The notes under the pieces are model-generated. The model had not been told where the DNA came from. It searched no databases and worked only from the letters and a program-made list of their open reading frames with translations. A DNA stretch of 33,121 nucleotides from Cryobacterium cryoconiti (GTDB taxonomy: Bacteria > Actinomycetota > Actinomycetes > Actinomycetales > Microbacteriaceae). How positions within the stretch are numbered: position 1 is the stretch's first letter; each line of letters starts with the position of its first letter. Location of the stretch: the NCBI RefSeq assembly GCF_004403065.1, contig NZ_SOHA01000011.1, forward strand, positions 1 through 33,121. Reading direction: 5' to 3'. Below are positions 1-8,532 of the stretch, piece after piece. The position numbers and the translations under genes are program-made.

Positions 1-417
1 ACGCAGCACCGCCGCCTCGAACGCCGGCTTCGCCTCCTCGGGCACCGACCAGGCCTGATTGATCACCGCCCGCGCATGCTGATAACTGATCTCCCCGGCA
101 GCCAACGCGACCCGGGTCGCGGGGAGCTCGACGGCCAGGGCCCGGCTCTCCGCGATCAGGTTCTCCGCCGTGCGCCGCGGCACCCGGATCGTGCACGCCA
201 ACTCGCTCACGAACTCCCGCTCCGCGACCTCCGCCGCATCCCACCGCGACCCCGGCAGCCGCACGGCCGCGTTCGCCCGCGACTGCCCGAACCGCCGGCC
301 CGCCTCGACCAGCTCCGCCCGCCGGGCAAAGGCCTGCGCGATGGCCCGCTCGGCCTCCGCGATCGCTTCGAAATGCGCCGCGAGAGCCTCCTGCTCGGCA
401 ATGAATGAGGGCTTCAT
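1..417 (-). CDS. DUF222-type HNH endonuclease family protein, N-terminal part
   Basis: The minus-strand frame is open from the ATG at 417 to the window edge (139 codons). The protein begins MKPSFIAEQEALAAHF and is rich in Ala, Glu and Arg. It contains the segments GRRFGQSRANAAVRLPGSRW, VPRRTAENLIAESRAL and ISYQHARAVI, which look like the DUF222 domain found upstream of a C-terminal HNH nuclease motif in many actinobacterial proteins. The HNH motif itself would lie outside the window, so nuclease activity cannot be judged. A TAGCGT -10-like hexamer ends 7 nt before the ATG and no Shine-Dalgarno is visible, which fits a leaderless transcript and supports this start. These proteins are often multicopy in Microbacteriaceae and related genera, with poorly known function. 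Confidence 0.8.
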   Translation of the reverse strand, partial: MKPSFIAEQEALAAHFEAIAEAERAIAQAFARRAELVEAGRRFGQSRANAAVRLPGSRWDAAEVAEREFVSELACTIRVPRRTAENLIAESRALAVELPATRVALAAGEISYQHARAVINQAWSVPEEAKPAFEAAVLR

Positions 418-424
418 AAGACAC

Positions 425-430
425 ACGCTA
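425..430 (-). promoter_or_regulatory. Leaderless -10 element of the DUF222 gene
   Basis: TAGCGT on the minus strand, 7 nt before the ATG at 417, matches the TAnnnT spacing of leaderless actinobacterial promoters. No clear -35 was found. The rest of 418-561 shows nothing further. Confidence 0.45.
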
Positions 431-561
431 CGGGCACCCACCGACATTCCCGGCAGCATCCGCCCGGCTCCAGGTATCCTGTGGATAACCTGATCAGAAG
501 CGCATTGTGGAGGAAAGGCCGGGCGCTGAATCGCGCCGAATTACGGTGCCGGGCACTCGTC

Positions 562-954
562 TCAGGAGCGGATGCCCGCTGCCAGAGCCGGTTGCGCCCA
601 GGTTCCCGTGTCGAGGGTGCGGGCGATGGCGTGGATGGCCTCTGGCACGACGCGGTAGTGCACGCTCATCCCGTGACGCTCCTTGGTGAGGATGCCGCTG
701 GCCTGCAGTTTCTTGAGGTGATGACTGACGGTGGGCTCCGACAGTTTCACGACCGGGGCCAGGTCGCAGGTGCAGGCCTCCTGGTTCGGCTGGGCCAGGA
801 GGTAGGCCAGCAGCTGCAGGCGCACCGGGTCGGCCAGGGCCTTCAGGCGCACCGCGAGGGCGATCGCGTCATCAATGTCAAGGGTGGCACTGTTCCCCAG
901 CGGGCCGCAGCAGATCGGCGAGATGTCATCGAGCAGCGGAAGCGTTTTAGGCAT
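562..954 (-). CDS. arsR: ArsR/SmtB-family metalloid-responsive repressor
   Basis: 130-residue winged-helix repressor. The core has the ArsR pattern: LKALADPVRLQLLAYL (about 37-52), ACTCDLAPVV (60-69) and recognition helix SEPTVSHHLKKLQ. Cysteines available to bind As(III) or Sb(III) are the N-terminal pair Cys15-Cys16 and Cys61/Cys63 at the start of the DNA-binding helices. A paired N-terminal Cys plus a Cys near the helix-turn-helix resembles the arsenic site described in corynebacterial ArsR; that equivalence is inferred. It is divergent from the permease-thioredoxin genes. A shared operator lies between them, so it probably represses itself and the efflux genes until metalloid binds. The start is supported by a -10-like CAGACT 6 nt upstream (leaderless). 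Another soft metal ligand is possible. Confidence 0.88.
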   Translation of the reverse strand: MPKTLPLLDDISPICCGPLGNSATLDIDDAIALAVRLKALADPVRLQLLAYLLAQPNQEACTCDLAPVVKLSEPTVSHHLKKLQASGILTKERHGMSVHYRVVPEAIHAIARTLDTGTWAQPALAAGIRS

Positions 955-960
955 GCCACC

Positions 961-1003
961 AGTCTGTCACCTTCTTGACAGACGTCAAAGAGGTGGTGAT
1001 ACT
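961..1003. promoter_or_regulatory. Divergent ars promoters sharing one ArsR-type operator
   Basis: A perfect dyad TTGAC-N4-GTCAA spans 975-988. Its left half is part of a -35 TTGACA (975-980) for the plus strand, 17 nt before an extended -10 TGATACT (997-1003). Read on the minus strand, the other half gives TTGACG (988-983), 16 nt before CAGACT (966-961), which ends 6 nt before the arsR ATG. One bound repressor dimer could therefore cover both -35 elements. Flanking CCT/AGG bases extend the symmetry. Confidence 0.7.
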
Positions 1004-1053
1004 GGTAATTAGATGAACGTCGAATTAGAGGCGTTCCTGGTCAAGGAGCAGTC

Positions 1054-2103
1054 GTGAGCATCGCCGAACGGATACCGACCACCACGCGTGGCCGGGTCGG
1101 AATCCTGGCCGCAGGGGTGGGCCTGTGGGCCCTGGCCTATTGGGTCAATGAGTGGCTCTGGGACGTGGTGCTCTACGACGCGTTCGGTATGGACCCCGAG
1201 AGCCGGGTCACCGAGACCATCCACTTCTTCCTCTACGACTCGCTGAAGATCCTGCTGCTGCTGGCCATCATCATCTTCGCCTCCACCGTGCTGCGCTCCT
1301 TCATGAGCGTCGAGCGCACCCGCACCTTCCTCGGCGGCAAACGCGAAGGGGTCGGCAACATCCTCGCCGCGGGCCTCGGCGTGATCACCCCGTTCTGCTC
1401 CTGCAGCGCCGTGCCGGCCTTCATCGGGTTCGTCGCCGCCGGCGTGCCGATCGGCGTCACGATGAGCTTCCTGATCGCCAGCCCCCTCGTCAACGAGATC
1501 GCCATCGGGCTGCTGCTGACCCTCTTCGGCTGGCAGATCACCGCCCTCTATGTGGTGTCGGGCCTCACGATCGCGATCGTGTCCGGCTGGATCCTCGGCC
1601 GCCTGCACGTCGAAAAATGGGTGGAACCCTTCGTCTTCGACGTGAAACTCGGCGGCGAGCTGATCGACCCCTCCCTCGGTCTCACTTTCGGGCAGCGGAT
1701 GCAGATGGGCGTCGAAGAGGTCAAATCCATCATCAGGAAGATCTGGATCTACCTGCTGGTCGGCATCGGCCTCGGCGCACTCATCCACGGCTGGGCGCCC
1801 GCCGAGTTCTTCACCACCTACGCCGGCCCCGACAACCCCTTCGGCGTGCTGATCGCGGTCTTCATCGGCATCCCGCTCTACTCCAACGCCGCCGGCATCA
1901 TGCCGCTCGTCGCCGCCCTCTACGACAAGGGCCTCCCGATGGGCACCCTGCTCGCGTTCATGATGGCCGTCGTCGCCCTGTCGCTGCCGGAAATGATCCT
2001 GCTGCGCCGAGTGCTGAAGCCCCAACTGCTCGCGATCTTCATCACGACCACCGGCCTCGGCATCATCGCCGTCGGCTACCTCTTCAACGCCATCCTCGCC
2101 TGA
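1054..2103 (+). CDS. ArsP/DUF318-family permease (metalloid efflux candidate)
   Basis: 349-residue integral membrane protein with about eight hydrophobic segments. It belongs to the permease family PF03773 (ArsP_1/DUF318), recognised by TPFCSCSAVPAFIGFVAAGV (112-131, Cys115 and Cys117) followed by ASPLVNEIAIGLL, and by the second-half repeat GIPLYSNAAGIMPLVAALYDKG. Characterised ArsP members export trivalent organoarsenicals such as methylarsenite; others are only predicted metal exporters. The GTG start follows AAGGAG (1043-1048) at a good distance. It is divergent from arsR and followed after 28 nt by a thioredoxin-like gene, so arsenic-type control is likely. The exact substrate cannot be read from the sequence. 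Confidence 0.85.
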   Translation: MSIAERIPTTTRGRVGILAAGVGLWALAYWVNEWLWDVVLYDAFGMDPESRVTETIHFFLYDSLKILLLLAIIIFASTVLRSFMSVERTRTFLGGKREGVGNILAAGLGVITPFCSCSAVPAFIGFVAAGVPIGVTMSFLIASPLVNEIAIGLLLTLFGWQITALYVVSGLTIAIVSGWILGRLHVEKWVEPFVFDVKLGGELIDPSLGLTFGQRMQMGVEEVKSIIRKIWIYLLVGIGLGALIHGWAPAEFFTTYAGPDNPFGVLIAVFIGIPLYSNAAGIMPLVAALYDKGLPMGTLLAFMMAVVALSLPEMILLRRVLKPQLLAIFITTTGLGIIAVGYLFNAILA

Positions 2104-2131
2104 CCAACCACCCCTGAAAGGAACCAATCCC

Positions 2132-2371
2132 ATGATCATCAAGATCCTCGGCCCCGGCTGCGCCAACTGCAAGAACCTCACCAAGGCCGCCACCACCGCC
2201 GTCACAGAACTCGGCCTCGACGCCACCATCGAAAAGGTCGAAGACTACGCAACCATCGTCGGCTACGGCGTGATGAGCACCCCCGCCCTGGTGATCAACG
2301 AGAAGGTCGTCGTCTCCGGCCGCGTGCCGAACCTGGCCGAGGTGCGCGCCCTCCTCACCGCCGCGAGCTAG
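2132..2371 (+). CDS. Small thioredoxin-fold redox protein (CxxC)
   Basis: 79-residue single-domain thioredoxin/glutaredoxin-like protein of the 'redox-active disulfide protein 2' type. The active site is GPGCANCK (Cys10-x-x-Cys13) and the cis-proline loop is STPALV. There is no signal peptide, so it should act in the cytosol. The RBS AAAGGAA (2116-2122) precedes the ATG. It follows the permease by 28 nt and is probably co-transcribed from the ArsR-controlled promoter. Such proteins often pair with DUF318 permeases; the role may be to reduce the permease cysteines or keep the metalloid in the trivalent state (inference). Confidence 0.85.
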   Translation: MIIKILGPGCANCKNLTKAATTAVTELGLDATIEKVEDYATIVGYGVMSTPALVINEKVVVSGRVPNLAEVRALLTAAS

Positions 2372-2382
2372 ACAGCCCGACC

Positions 2383-2411
2383 GGGGCAGGATGCGGATGT
2401 CACCCTGCCTC
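2383..2411 (+). terminator. Possible weak terminator hairpin after the ars genes
   Basis: GGGGCAGG (2383-2390) can pair with CCTGCCTC (2404-2411), with one G-U pair and a 13-nt loop. It follows the thioredoxin stop by 12 nt and has no T-run, so termination is uncertain. Confidence 0.3.
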
Positions 2412-2477
2412 GGTGCCACCACTCCTCAAACTCCCCTTGGAGGCGAGCAGAAGCTGTACATGTATTGACAGGGTCAC

Positions 2478-2509
2478 GTTAACTGTTGTTCACCGTGCGT
2501 TCATATAGA
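2478..2509 (+). promoter_or_regulatory. PHO-box-like direct repeats upstream of pstS
   Basis: Two 11-nt units, GTTCACCGTGC (2488-2498) and GTTCATATAGA (2499-2509), are preceded by a weaker GTTAACTGTT (2478-2487). Tandem GTTCA-type units are the hallmark of PhoP/PhoR-controlled phosphate genes in actinobacteria. A -10-like TCTATA (2516-2521) follows. An upstream TTGACA (2465-2470) has no matching -10 at 17 nt. Induction by phosphate starvation is inferred. Confidence 0.65.
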
Positions 2510-2595
2510 CGATCTTCTATAGGTGACGTCGTCCGTCGGTCGGCAATCACAGTTCACGTTCGGCGGCGCCTGCCGCTAAGGAAAGGACCACGAAA

Positions 2596-3561
2596 GTGTC
2601 CCTGCTTTCTTTCAAGACCGCGAGTATCAGCGCAAGTGTTCTTGCTGCAACCCTGCTCCTCACCGCCTGTGGCGGCCAGACCGCTGAAACCGGCACCGAC
2701 TCGGGAGCCGGCCTGTCCGGCTCCGTCACCATCGACGGCTCCTCGACGGTTGCACCGCTGAGTGAAGCCGCCGCCACCCTGTTCCGTGAGGTCGAGCCCG
2801 ACGTCAACGTCACCGTCGCCACCTCCGGCACCGGCGGCGGCTTCAAGGCGTTCTGCGCCGGCGAAACCGACATCTCCGATGCCTCCCGCCCGATCAAGGA
2901 CGAGGAAATCGCCGCTTGTGAAGAGGCCGGCATCGAGTACACCGAGATCGTCATCGCCAACGACGGCCTGTCCGTCGTCGTCAACCCGGAGAACGACTGG
3001 GCCAAGTGCCTGACCGTCGAGCAGCTCAAGACCATCTGGGGCCCCGAGTCCGAGGGCACCATCACCAGCTGGAACCAGGTTGACCCGTCGTTCCCCGACG
3101 AGAAGCTGTCCCTCTTCGGTGCCGGCACCGACTCGGGCACCTTCGACTACTTCACTGAGGCCATCAACGGCGAAGAGGGTGCCATTCGCACCGACTACAG
3201 CCCGTCCGAGGACGACAACATCACCGTGCAGGGTGTTTCGGGCAGCGCGGGAGCCATGGGCTTCTTCGGCCTGAGCTATGTCGAAGAGAACGAAGGCGTC
3301 ATCCAGGCTGTTGAGATCGACGGCGGCGAAGGCTGCGTTTCCGCGACCGCCGAGACCGTGCAGGACGGCAGCTACCAGCCGCTCGGCCGTGAGCTGTTCA
3401 TCTACGTGAACAACACCGCTTACTCGGAGAAGGAGCAGCTGCGCACCTTCGTCGACTTCTACCTGGAGAACGAAGCAGACGTCGCTGAGGCGGCCCTCTT
3501 CGTCGGCCTGACCGATGAGCAGCGGACCACGGCGCAGGACGAGCTCGCCTCACTCGGCTAG
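2596..3561 (+). CDS. pstS: Phosphate ABC transporter substrate-binding lipoprotein PstS
   Basis: 321 residues. The N-terminus is a lipoprotein signal with lipobox LTAC (Cys25), so the mature protein should be anchored outside the cytoplasmic membrane. The mature part has the PstS phosphate-binding pattern: SVTIDGSSTVAPLSEAA, TSGTGGGFKAFCAGETDISD with the Ser/Thr/Asp ligands, and GTDSGTFDYF. It lacks the C-terminal region of longer actinobacterial PstS proteins but has ordinary family length. The GTG start at 2596 has AAGGA at 2583-2587. It is the first gene of pstSCAB behind a PHO-box-like element. Pst carriers can also admit arsenate, which is notable beside the ars genes. Confidence 0.95.
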   Translation: MSLLSFKTASISASVLAATLLLTACGGQTAETGTDSGAGLSGSVTIDGSSTVAPLSEAAATLFREVEPDVNVTVATSGTGGGFKAFCAGETDISDASRPIKDEEIAACEEAGIEYTEIVIANDGLSVVVNPENDWAKCLTVEQLKTIWGPESEGTITSWNQVDPSFPDEKLSLFGAGTDSGTFDYFTEAINGEEGAIRTDYSPSEDDNITVQGVSGSAGAMGFFGLSYVEENEGVIQAVEIDGGEGCVSATAETVQDGSYQPLGRELFIYVNNTAYSEKEQLRTFVDFYLENEADVAEAALFVGLTDEQRTTAQDELASLG

Positions 3562-3619
3562 TCACACCCGCACATCAGCCATATCTGATCAATAGATTCA
3601 AGAAGGAGAGAGTGCGTTC

Positions 3620-4573
3620 ATGAGCACACTCACCCCCGTCGGCGGCCCGGCTATCCAGCCGGGCCGCCCCGCGGTGTCCCTGCAGACCACTCGCCCCCGT
3701 TACGGCGAAGCTGTCGTTCGCGTGCTGCTGCGCGTCGCCGCGATCCTGACCGTTCTGGTCACGGCCGGCATCCTCGTAGCCCTCCTGGTTCCCTCGCTCG
3801 AGTTCTTCCGCTCGGTTTCCGTGACCGACTTCCTCTTCGGAGACCGTTGGGCACCTCGGTTCGCGGATGCCTCGTTCGGTGTGCTCCCGCTGGTCTCCGC
3901 AACCCTGTGGACCTCCGGCATCGCACTGCTCGTCGCCATCCCGCTCGGCCTCGGTGCGGCGGTCTTCCTGTCTGAGTATGCTCGACCGAGTCTTCGAAAG
4001 ACGCTCAAGCCCATCCTGGAGATCCTGGCCGGGATCCCCACGGTCGTCTTCGGCCTGTTCGCCCTGCAGTTCGTTCAGGCGACAGTGTTCCGCGAGTGGT
4101 TCGACCTCAATACCGGCGCGTTCAGTGTGCTTGCCGCCGGGCTGGTGATGGGGGTGATGATCGTTCCGACTATCGCCTCGATCAGCGAGGACGCCATGTC
4201 CGCCGTTCCACTGGGAATGCGCCAGGGGTCCGCAGCACTCGGCGCGAACCGCATGCAGACCACCGTCCGGGTCGTCTTCCCCGCCGCTCTGTCCGGCATC
4301 ATTGCGGCCATCGTTCTCGGCGTGTCCCGTGCCGTTGGAGAGACGATGATCGTCGCGATCGCCGCCGGCGGCCAGGCGCGAATGGTGACCGGCCCGCTCG
4401 AACAGGGTCAGACCATGACGGGGTTCATCGCCAACGCGGCACTGGGAGATTCCCGGGTCGGTTCCCTCGAGTACGACACGCTCTTCGCCGTCGGCCTACT
4501 CCTGTTCCTCGTCACGCTGCTGTTCAACTTCATCAGTATTCGTTTCGTCAGTCGCTTCCGGGAGATCTACTAA
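3620..4573 (+). CDS. pstC: Phosphate ABC transporter permease PstC
   Basis: 317 residues with about six membrane segments and a cytoplasmic N-terminus of about 35 residues. Family features are SVTDFLFGDRWAP, PLGLGAAVFLSEYA, the pore region ILAGIPTVVFGLFALQFV, and the EAA-type coupling loop GSAALGANRMQTTVRVVFPA that contacts the ATPase. It forms the channel with PstA. The ATG has an AGAAGGAGAG ribosome site about 10 nt upstream. It follows pstS by 58 nt and overlaps pstA by one base (TAATG), pointing to coupled translation. Confidence 0.95.
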   Translation: MSTLTPVGGPAIQPGRPAVSLQTTRPRYGEAVVRVLLRVAAILTVLVTAGILVALLVPSLEFFRSVSVTDFLFGDRWAPRFADASFGVLPLVSATLWTSGIALLVAIPLGLGAAVFLSEYARPSLRKTLKPILEILAGIPTVVFGLFALQFVQATVFREWFDLNTGAFSVLAAGLVMGVMIVPTIASISEDAMSAVPLGMRQGSAALGANRMQTTVRVVFPAALSGIIAAIVLGVSRAVGETMIVAIAAGGQARMVTGPLEQGQTMTGFIANAALGDSRVGSLEYDTLFAVGLLLFLVTLLFNFISIRFVSRFREIY

Positions 4574-5487
4574 TGACGCTTTTGACAACCGGTCTCGGTG
4601 CGCACATCCGCAGCGCCAGCATCAAGGGCAAGGTCAAAGGCGGCGAGAACAGCGCCCGCTCGATTCTGTTCCTGATCGTCTTGTGGCTGAGCCTGTTCGT
4701 CTCGTTCGGTGTGCTCCTGACCCTGATCATCACCACGCTCATCGACGGTGCCGGCCGGATCGATTCTCGGTTGCTCACTGAGTACCCCTCCTCCACACCG
4801 GACAAAGCGGGTCTTCGCCCGGCGATCCTCGGCTCGATCTGGGTCATCGGGGTGACCGCCCTGCTCACCATTCCCCTCGGAGTGGCCGCGGCCATCCACC
4901 TGGAAGAATTCGCGGACCGCAAGAAGTGGTTCAACCGCATGATCGAGCTCAACGTGCAGAACCTCGCGGCTGTTCCGTCGATCGTCTACGGTCTCCTCGC
5001 CCTGGGGTTCCTTGCCCTGCTGGGTGTGCAGAACAAGAACATCGTCATCGGTGGCGCCCTCGCCCTCGGTCTGCTCGTGCTCCCCGTCATCATCATCTCC
5101 ACCCGTGAGGCGCTCCGGTCCGTGCCGGTCGAGATCCGTCAAGGGTCGCTGGCACTGGGCGCGACACCCCTGCAAACCGTGTGGCGGCAGACCCTGCCCG
5201 CTTCCGTGCCGGGCATTGCGACCGGAGCCATCCTCGGCCTCTCCCGCGCGCTCGGCGAGGCAGCCCCGCTCCTTGTTCTGGGGGCTCTGGTCTTCGTCAG
5301 CTTCGACCCCAACGGTCTGCTCAGCGGCTACACGACGATGCCCATCCAGATCTTCAACTGGACCTCGCGCCCGCAGGTCGAGTTCCACGAACTGGCTTCC
5401 GCAGCGAGCATCCTGCTGTTGGGAATCCTGATCGCCATGAACGGCCTCGCCATCTTTATTCGTAACCGCTACCAGCAGCGCTGGTAA
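4573..5487 (+). CDS. pstA: Phosphate ABC transporter permease PstA
   Basis: 304 residues, beginning [16 protein letters not shown] at the ATG that overlaps the pstC stop codon. About six membrane segments are present. PstA features are [31 protein letters not shown], and the coupling loop [20 protein letters not shown]. The reading frame is open upstream to 4096 inside pstC, but that extension is an out-of-frame shadow of pstC with no permease character, so the overlapping ATG is chosen. It pairs with PstC to form the transmembrane channel. Confidence 0.94.
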   Translation: MTLLTTGLGAHIRSASIKGKVKGGENSARSILFLIVLWLSLFVSFGVLLTLIITTLIDGAGRIDSRLLTEYPSSTPDKAGLRPAILGSIWVIGVTALLTIPLGVAAAIHLEEFADRKKWFNRMIELNVQNLAAVPSIVYGLLALGFLALLGVQNKNIVIGGALALGLLVLPVIIISTREALRSVPVEIRQGSLALGATPLQTVWRQTLPASVPGIATGAILGLSRALGEAAPLLVLGALVFVSFDPNGLLSGYTTMPIQIFNWTSRPQVEFHELASAASILLLGILIAMNGLAIFIRNRYQQRW

Positions 5488-5507
5488 TCGCCAGACAGGA
5501 CCCAGTG

Positions 5508-6394
<887 letters not shown>

Positions 6395-6398
<4 letters not shown>

Positions 6399-7174
6399 TC
6401 CTCAACAGGCCGGAAAAAACCAACACCACCTCCGTGCCGTCTCAGCGCACGCCGGCCCGGGGGATGCCCGGCGCTGTTCGCTGGCCCATCCGTGTCCTGA
6501 TGATCGGCTCCGACGCGAACCTGGGCCAGGAATCCAGCACCGATCTACTGCGACAGGGCATCGAACTGCACCCCTACTCGGAGGGTGCGGCCGCACTGCT
6601 CGGCCTGAGCCAGGAGGAGCCCGCAGCGATCATCGCGCCGACCGATATGCGTGGCGTGGAGATCCTGCAGTTCATCGATGCTGTCAGTGCCTGGGCGGAT
6701 GTGCCGGTCATCGTGGGTGTGGCCGGCGACACAGAATCCTACGAATTGGCATTTCACGCCCTCGAACATGGCGCCCGCGCCCTGCTGGCCCTGCCCTTCA
6801 CCGCCCAGAGCCTGGCCGACACGCTCCACCAGTTGGGTGCGTACGGTCCGCGTTTGGGGGATCCGGCGCTCACCCTGACGGTTGGGCCCATCATTCTGGA
6901 ACCGCAAGCATTTCGTGTCAAAGTCGACGGGAAATTCGTTGCGCTCACCCCCCGGGAGTTCCAGCTCCTGAAATATCTGATGAATGAGACGCCGCGGGTC
7001 GTGACCGCTGAAGAGCTCACCGCGGGCCACGGGATCTATGATGACGGCAGCGTGGCGGGCACCCGGGTCGCTCTGGGACGGCTGCGCAAAAAACTCCAGA
7101 CGGCGTCGCCTGAGGCCGCTTCCGTACTGGAAACGGTTCGAGGGCTCGGCTATCGGGTCGCCGAAACGTCCTAA
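6395..7174 (+). CDS. PhoB/OmpR-like winged-helix regulator with degenerate receiver domain
   Basis: 259 residues. The C-terminal part (about 158-257) is an OmpR/PhoB winged helix: [44 protein letters not shown]. The N-terminal part (about 32-145) aligns by eye with a response-regulator receiver, but the phosphorylation site is gone. The acidic pair is reduced to GSD (38-40), the phospho-acceptor position reads IIAPTD (79-84), the switch Thr is replaced in IVGVAG (106-111), and the conserved Lys of KPF is Leu in ALPF (132-135). The GTG start overlaps the pstB stop (GTGA), so it is the last gene of the pst operon. It is probably a phosphorylation-independent DNA-binding regulator of phosphate genes (inference). 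The gene ends tail-to-tail with the arsenate reductase gene, overlapping by 4 bases. Confidence 0.8.
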
Positions 7175-8151
7175 CTTTCCGAAACGACGAAGCCGAGGCT
7201 GCGCATCAGCGTCTCGACACGCTCGTGGATCTCGTCACGGATCATCCTGACCTCTTCGATTGAACGGCCGGCGGGGTCAGGGATGGGCCAATCCATGTAG
7301 CGCCGGCCCGGATAGATCGGACAGGCGTCGCCGCAACCCATTGTGATGACGATATCGGCTGCCTGCACCACCTCATCGGTGAGCGGCTTGGGAAACTCCG
7401 CCAGTGTCGGCACACCGATCTCGTCCAGTACGGTGACGACCATGTCGTCCAGGACCGGTGCCGGCTGGGACCCGGCCGTGCGCACATGGACTCGTGGTCC
7501 AGCGAGCTGGCGAAGGAGGCCGGCCGCCATCTGTGACCGACCGGCATTCTGCACGCACACGAAGAGAACCTCGGGCGTCCCGGACAGGTGAAGTCCTTGC
7601 GATGTCGCGAGGGCAGATAGCCGGTCAGTAGCAAAACGGCTCGTCAACGAGGGCAAGTGACGGGTGACTTTGGCGCGTTCCTGGAGGAGCGCGTAGCTTT
7701 CGGCCACATAGCGCTGGACGGTCTCCTTGGAGAAGTACGAGCTGAATCGGTACGCCAGACGATTTGAGATCTGTTGGATGACGGGAGGCAGGCTGGTCTC
7801 GGCGGCCGCAGCCATTGTGGTCATCGCGGAGGGAGCCCGCACGAGAGCAGGAACCAACATCCGACCAAACCGGATCCACGCATCCGGCGACGGAATGTAG
7901 GCCGGGCCGTCCTGGGCCGGATTCGTCGTGGCGAGCCCGGCGTCGAGAAGAACCTGCAGATGAGCGGTAGCGTCCGGACGATCGATTCCCAGCGTCAACC
8001 CGATGGAGCCGGCCGTGTGCACCCCGTCCGGGTCGCTGACCAGGGCGCTGAGGACGCGCAGCCGCGCCGGGTCCACGAGAGCTGCAACCTGGCGTGCGCG
8101 TTCGGACGCGGCGGCCGGATCCAACGGGGGGAAAGCGGGACGGTGAGTCAC
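7171..8151 (-). CDS. arsC: ArsR-domain / helical bundle / arsenate reductase fusion
   Basis: 326 residues in three parts. Residues about 15-85 are an ArsR-like winged helix (VDPARLRVLSALVSD; DATAHLQVLLDAGL). Residues about 120-182 are a helical region (YVAESYALLQERAKVTRHLP) like the three-helix bundle that precedes many actinobacterial ArsC enzymes. Residues about 193-322 are a low-molecular-weight phosphatase-fold arsenate reductase: P-loop VLFVCVQNAGRSQMA with nucleophile Cys199 and Arg205, MGCGDACP (Cys273, Cys277), and the catalytic Asp292 in WPIPDPAG. It should reduce arsenate to arsenite; the electron donor (mycothiol or thioredoxin) is undecided. The GTG start is 6 nt after the arsR stop at 8158. 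The joined domain may make the enzyme an autoregulator or simply be a relic. Confidence 0.88.
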   Translation of the reverse strand: MTHRPAFPPLDPAAASERARQVAALVDPARLRVLSALVSDPDGVHTAGSIGLTLGIDRPDATAHLQVLLDAGLATTNPAQDGPAYIPSPDAWIRFGRMLVPALVRAPSAMTTMAAAAETSLPPVIQQISNRLAYRFSSYFSKETVQRYVAESYALLQERAKVTRHLPSLTSRFATDRLSALATSQGLHLSGTPEVLFVCVQNAGRSQMAAGLLRQLAGPRVHVRTAGSQPAPVLDDMVVTVLDEIGVPTLAEFPKPLTDEVVQAADIVITMGCGDACPIYPGRRYMDWPIPDPAGRSIEEVRMIRDEIHERVETLMRSLGFVVSES

Positions 8152-8157
8152 GTCGGC

Positions 8158-8484
8158 CTAGCTCAGCAGGTCCGCGATCGCCGAGCGGCGATCCGGGGAA
8201 ATGGCGTACCAGACATTGCGACCGCGCTGCTCTCTGGCCAGGAGGCCATCGTCGATCATGATTCTCAGATGATGCGAAACAGTGGGCTGTCGAAGGCCGA
8301 GGCGCTCCGCCAAGTCTCCCACCGTCGTCTCTCCGTTCGGGCTGCCATGCATCAAGCTGAGTAGTTGCAGACGGGTTGGATCGGCAATGGCGCGCAGCGT
8401 CTTGGCCAGGACCTCTGCGGCCTCTCGATCCAGAACCGATGGGGCAGGCTCCGGGGCGCTCTGCCCGAAACGTATTGCCACCAT
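8158..8484 (-). CDS. ArsR-family repressor without cysteines
   Basis: 108 residues from the ATG at 8484. An in-frame GTG at 8532, abutting the previous gene, is less likely because TAGGCT ends 7 nt before this ATG, a leaderless promoter pattern. The winged helix is clear: AKTLRAIADPTRLQLLSLMHGSP, GDLAERLGLRQPTVSHHLRIMIDDGLL, REQRGRNVWYAISP. The usual arsenic/metal motif (ELCVCDL) is replaced by TTVGDLA, and the protein has no cysteine. It therefore cannot bind As(III) by thiolates in the usual way and may sense another signal or be constitutive. It is the probable repressor of the arsC fusion that follows on the same strand. Confidence 0.82.
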   Translation of the reverse strand: MVAIRFGQSAPEPAPSVLDREAAEVLAKTLRAIADPTRLQLLSLMHGSPNGETTVGDLAERLGLRQPTVSHHLRIMIDDGLLAREQRGRNVWYAISPDRRSAIADLLS

Positions 8485-8491
8485 ACTGACA

Positions 8492-8497
8492 AGCCTA
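8492..8497 (-). promoter_or_regulatory. Leaderless -10 element of the arsR-arsC pair
   Basis: TAGGCT on the minus strand, 7 nt before the ATG at 8484. It gives the arsR-arsC genes a promoter of their own, separate from the CNNM genes upstream. Confidence 0.5.
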
Positions 8498-8532
8498 ATC
8501 GACGGTCGGCCGGGACGTGATGCTCGGAGCAC

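Noticed and set aside
1009..2229. 406-residue open frame antisense to the permease
   Set aside because: Composition is Asp/Glu/Gly/His-rich with no family resemblance; it mirrors the GC-rich permease gene, which has a clear family match and ribosome site.
4096..4572. Upstream extension of the pstA reading frame
   Set aside because: It lies inside pstC in another frame and is Arg-rich nonsense; the TAATG overlap is the natural start.
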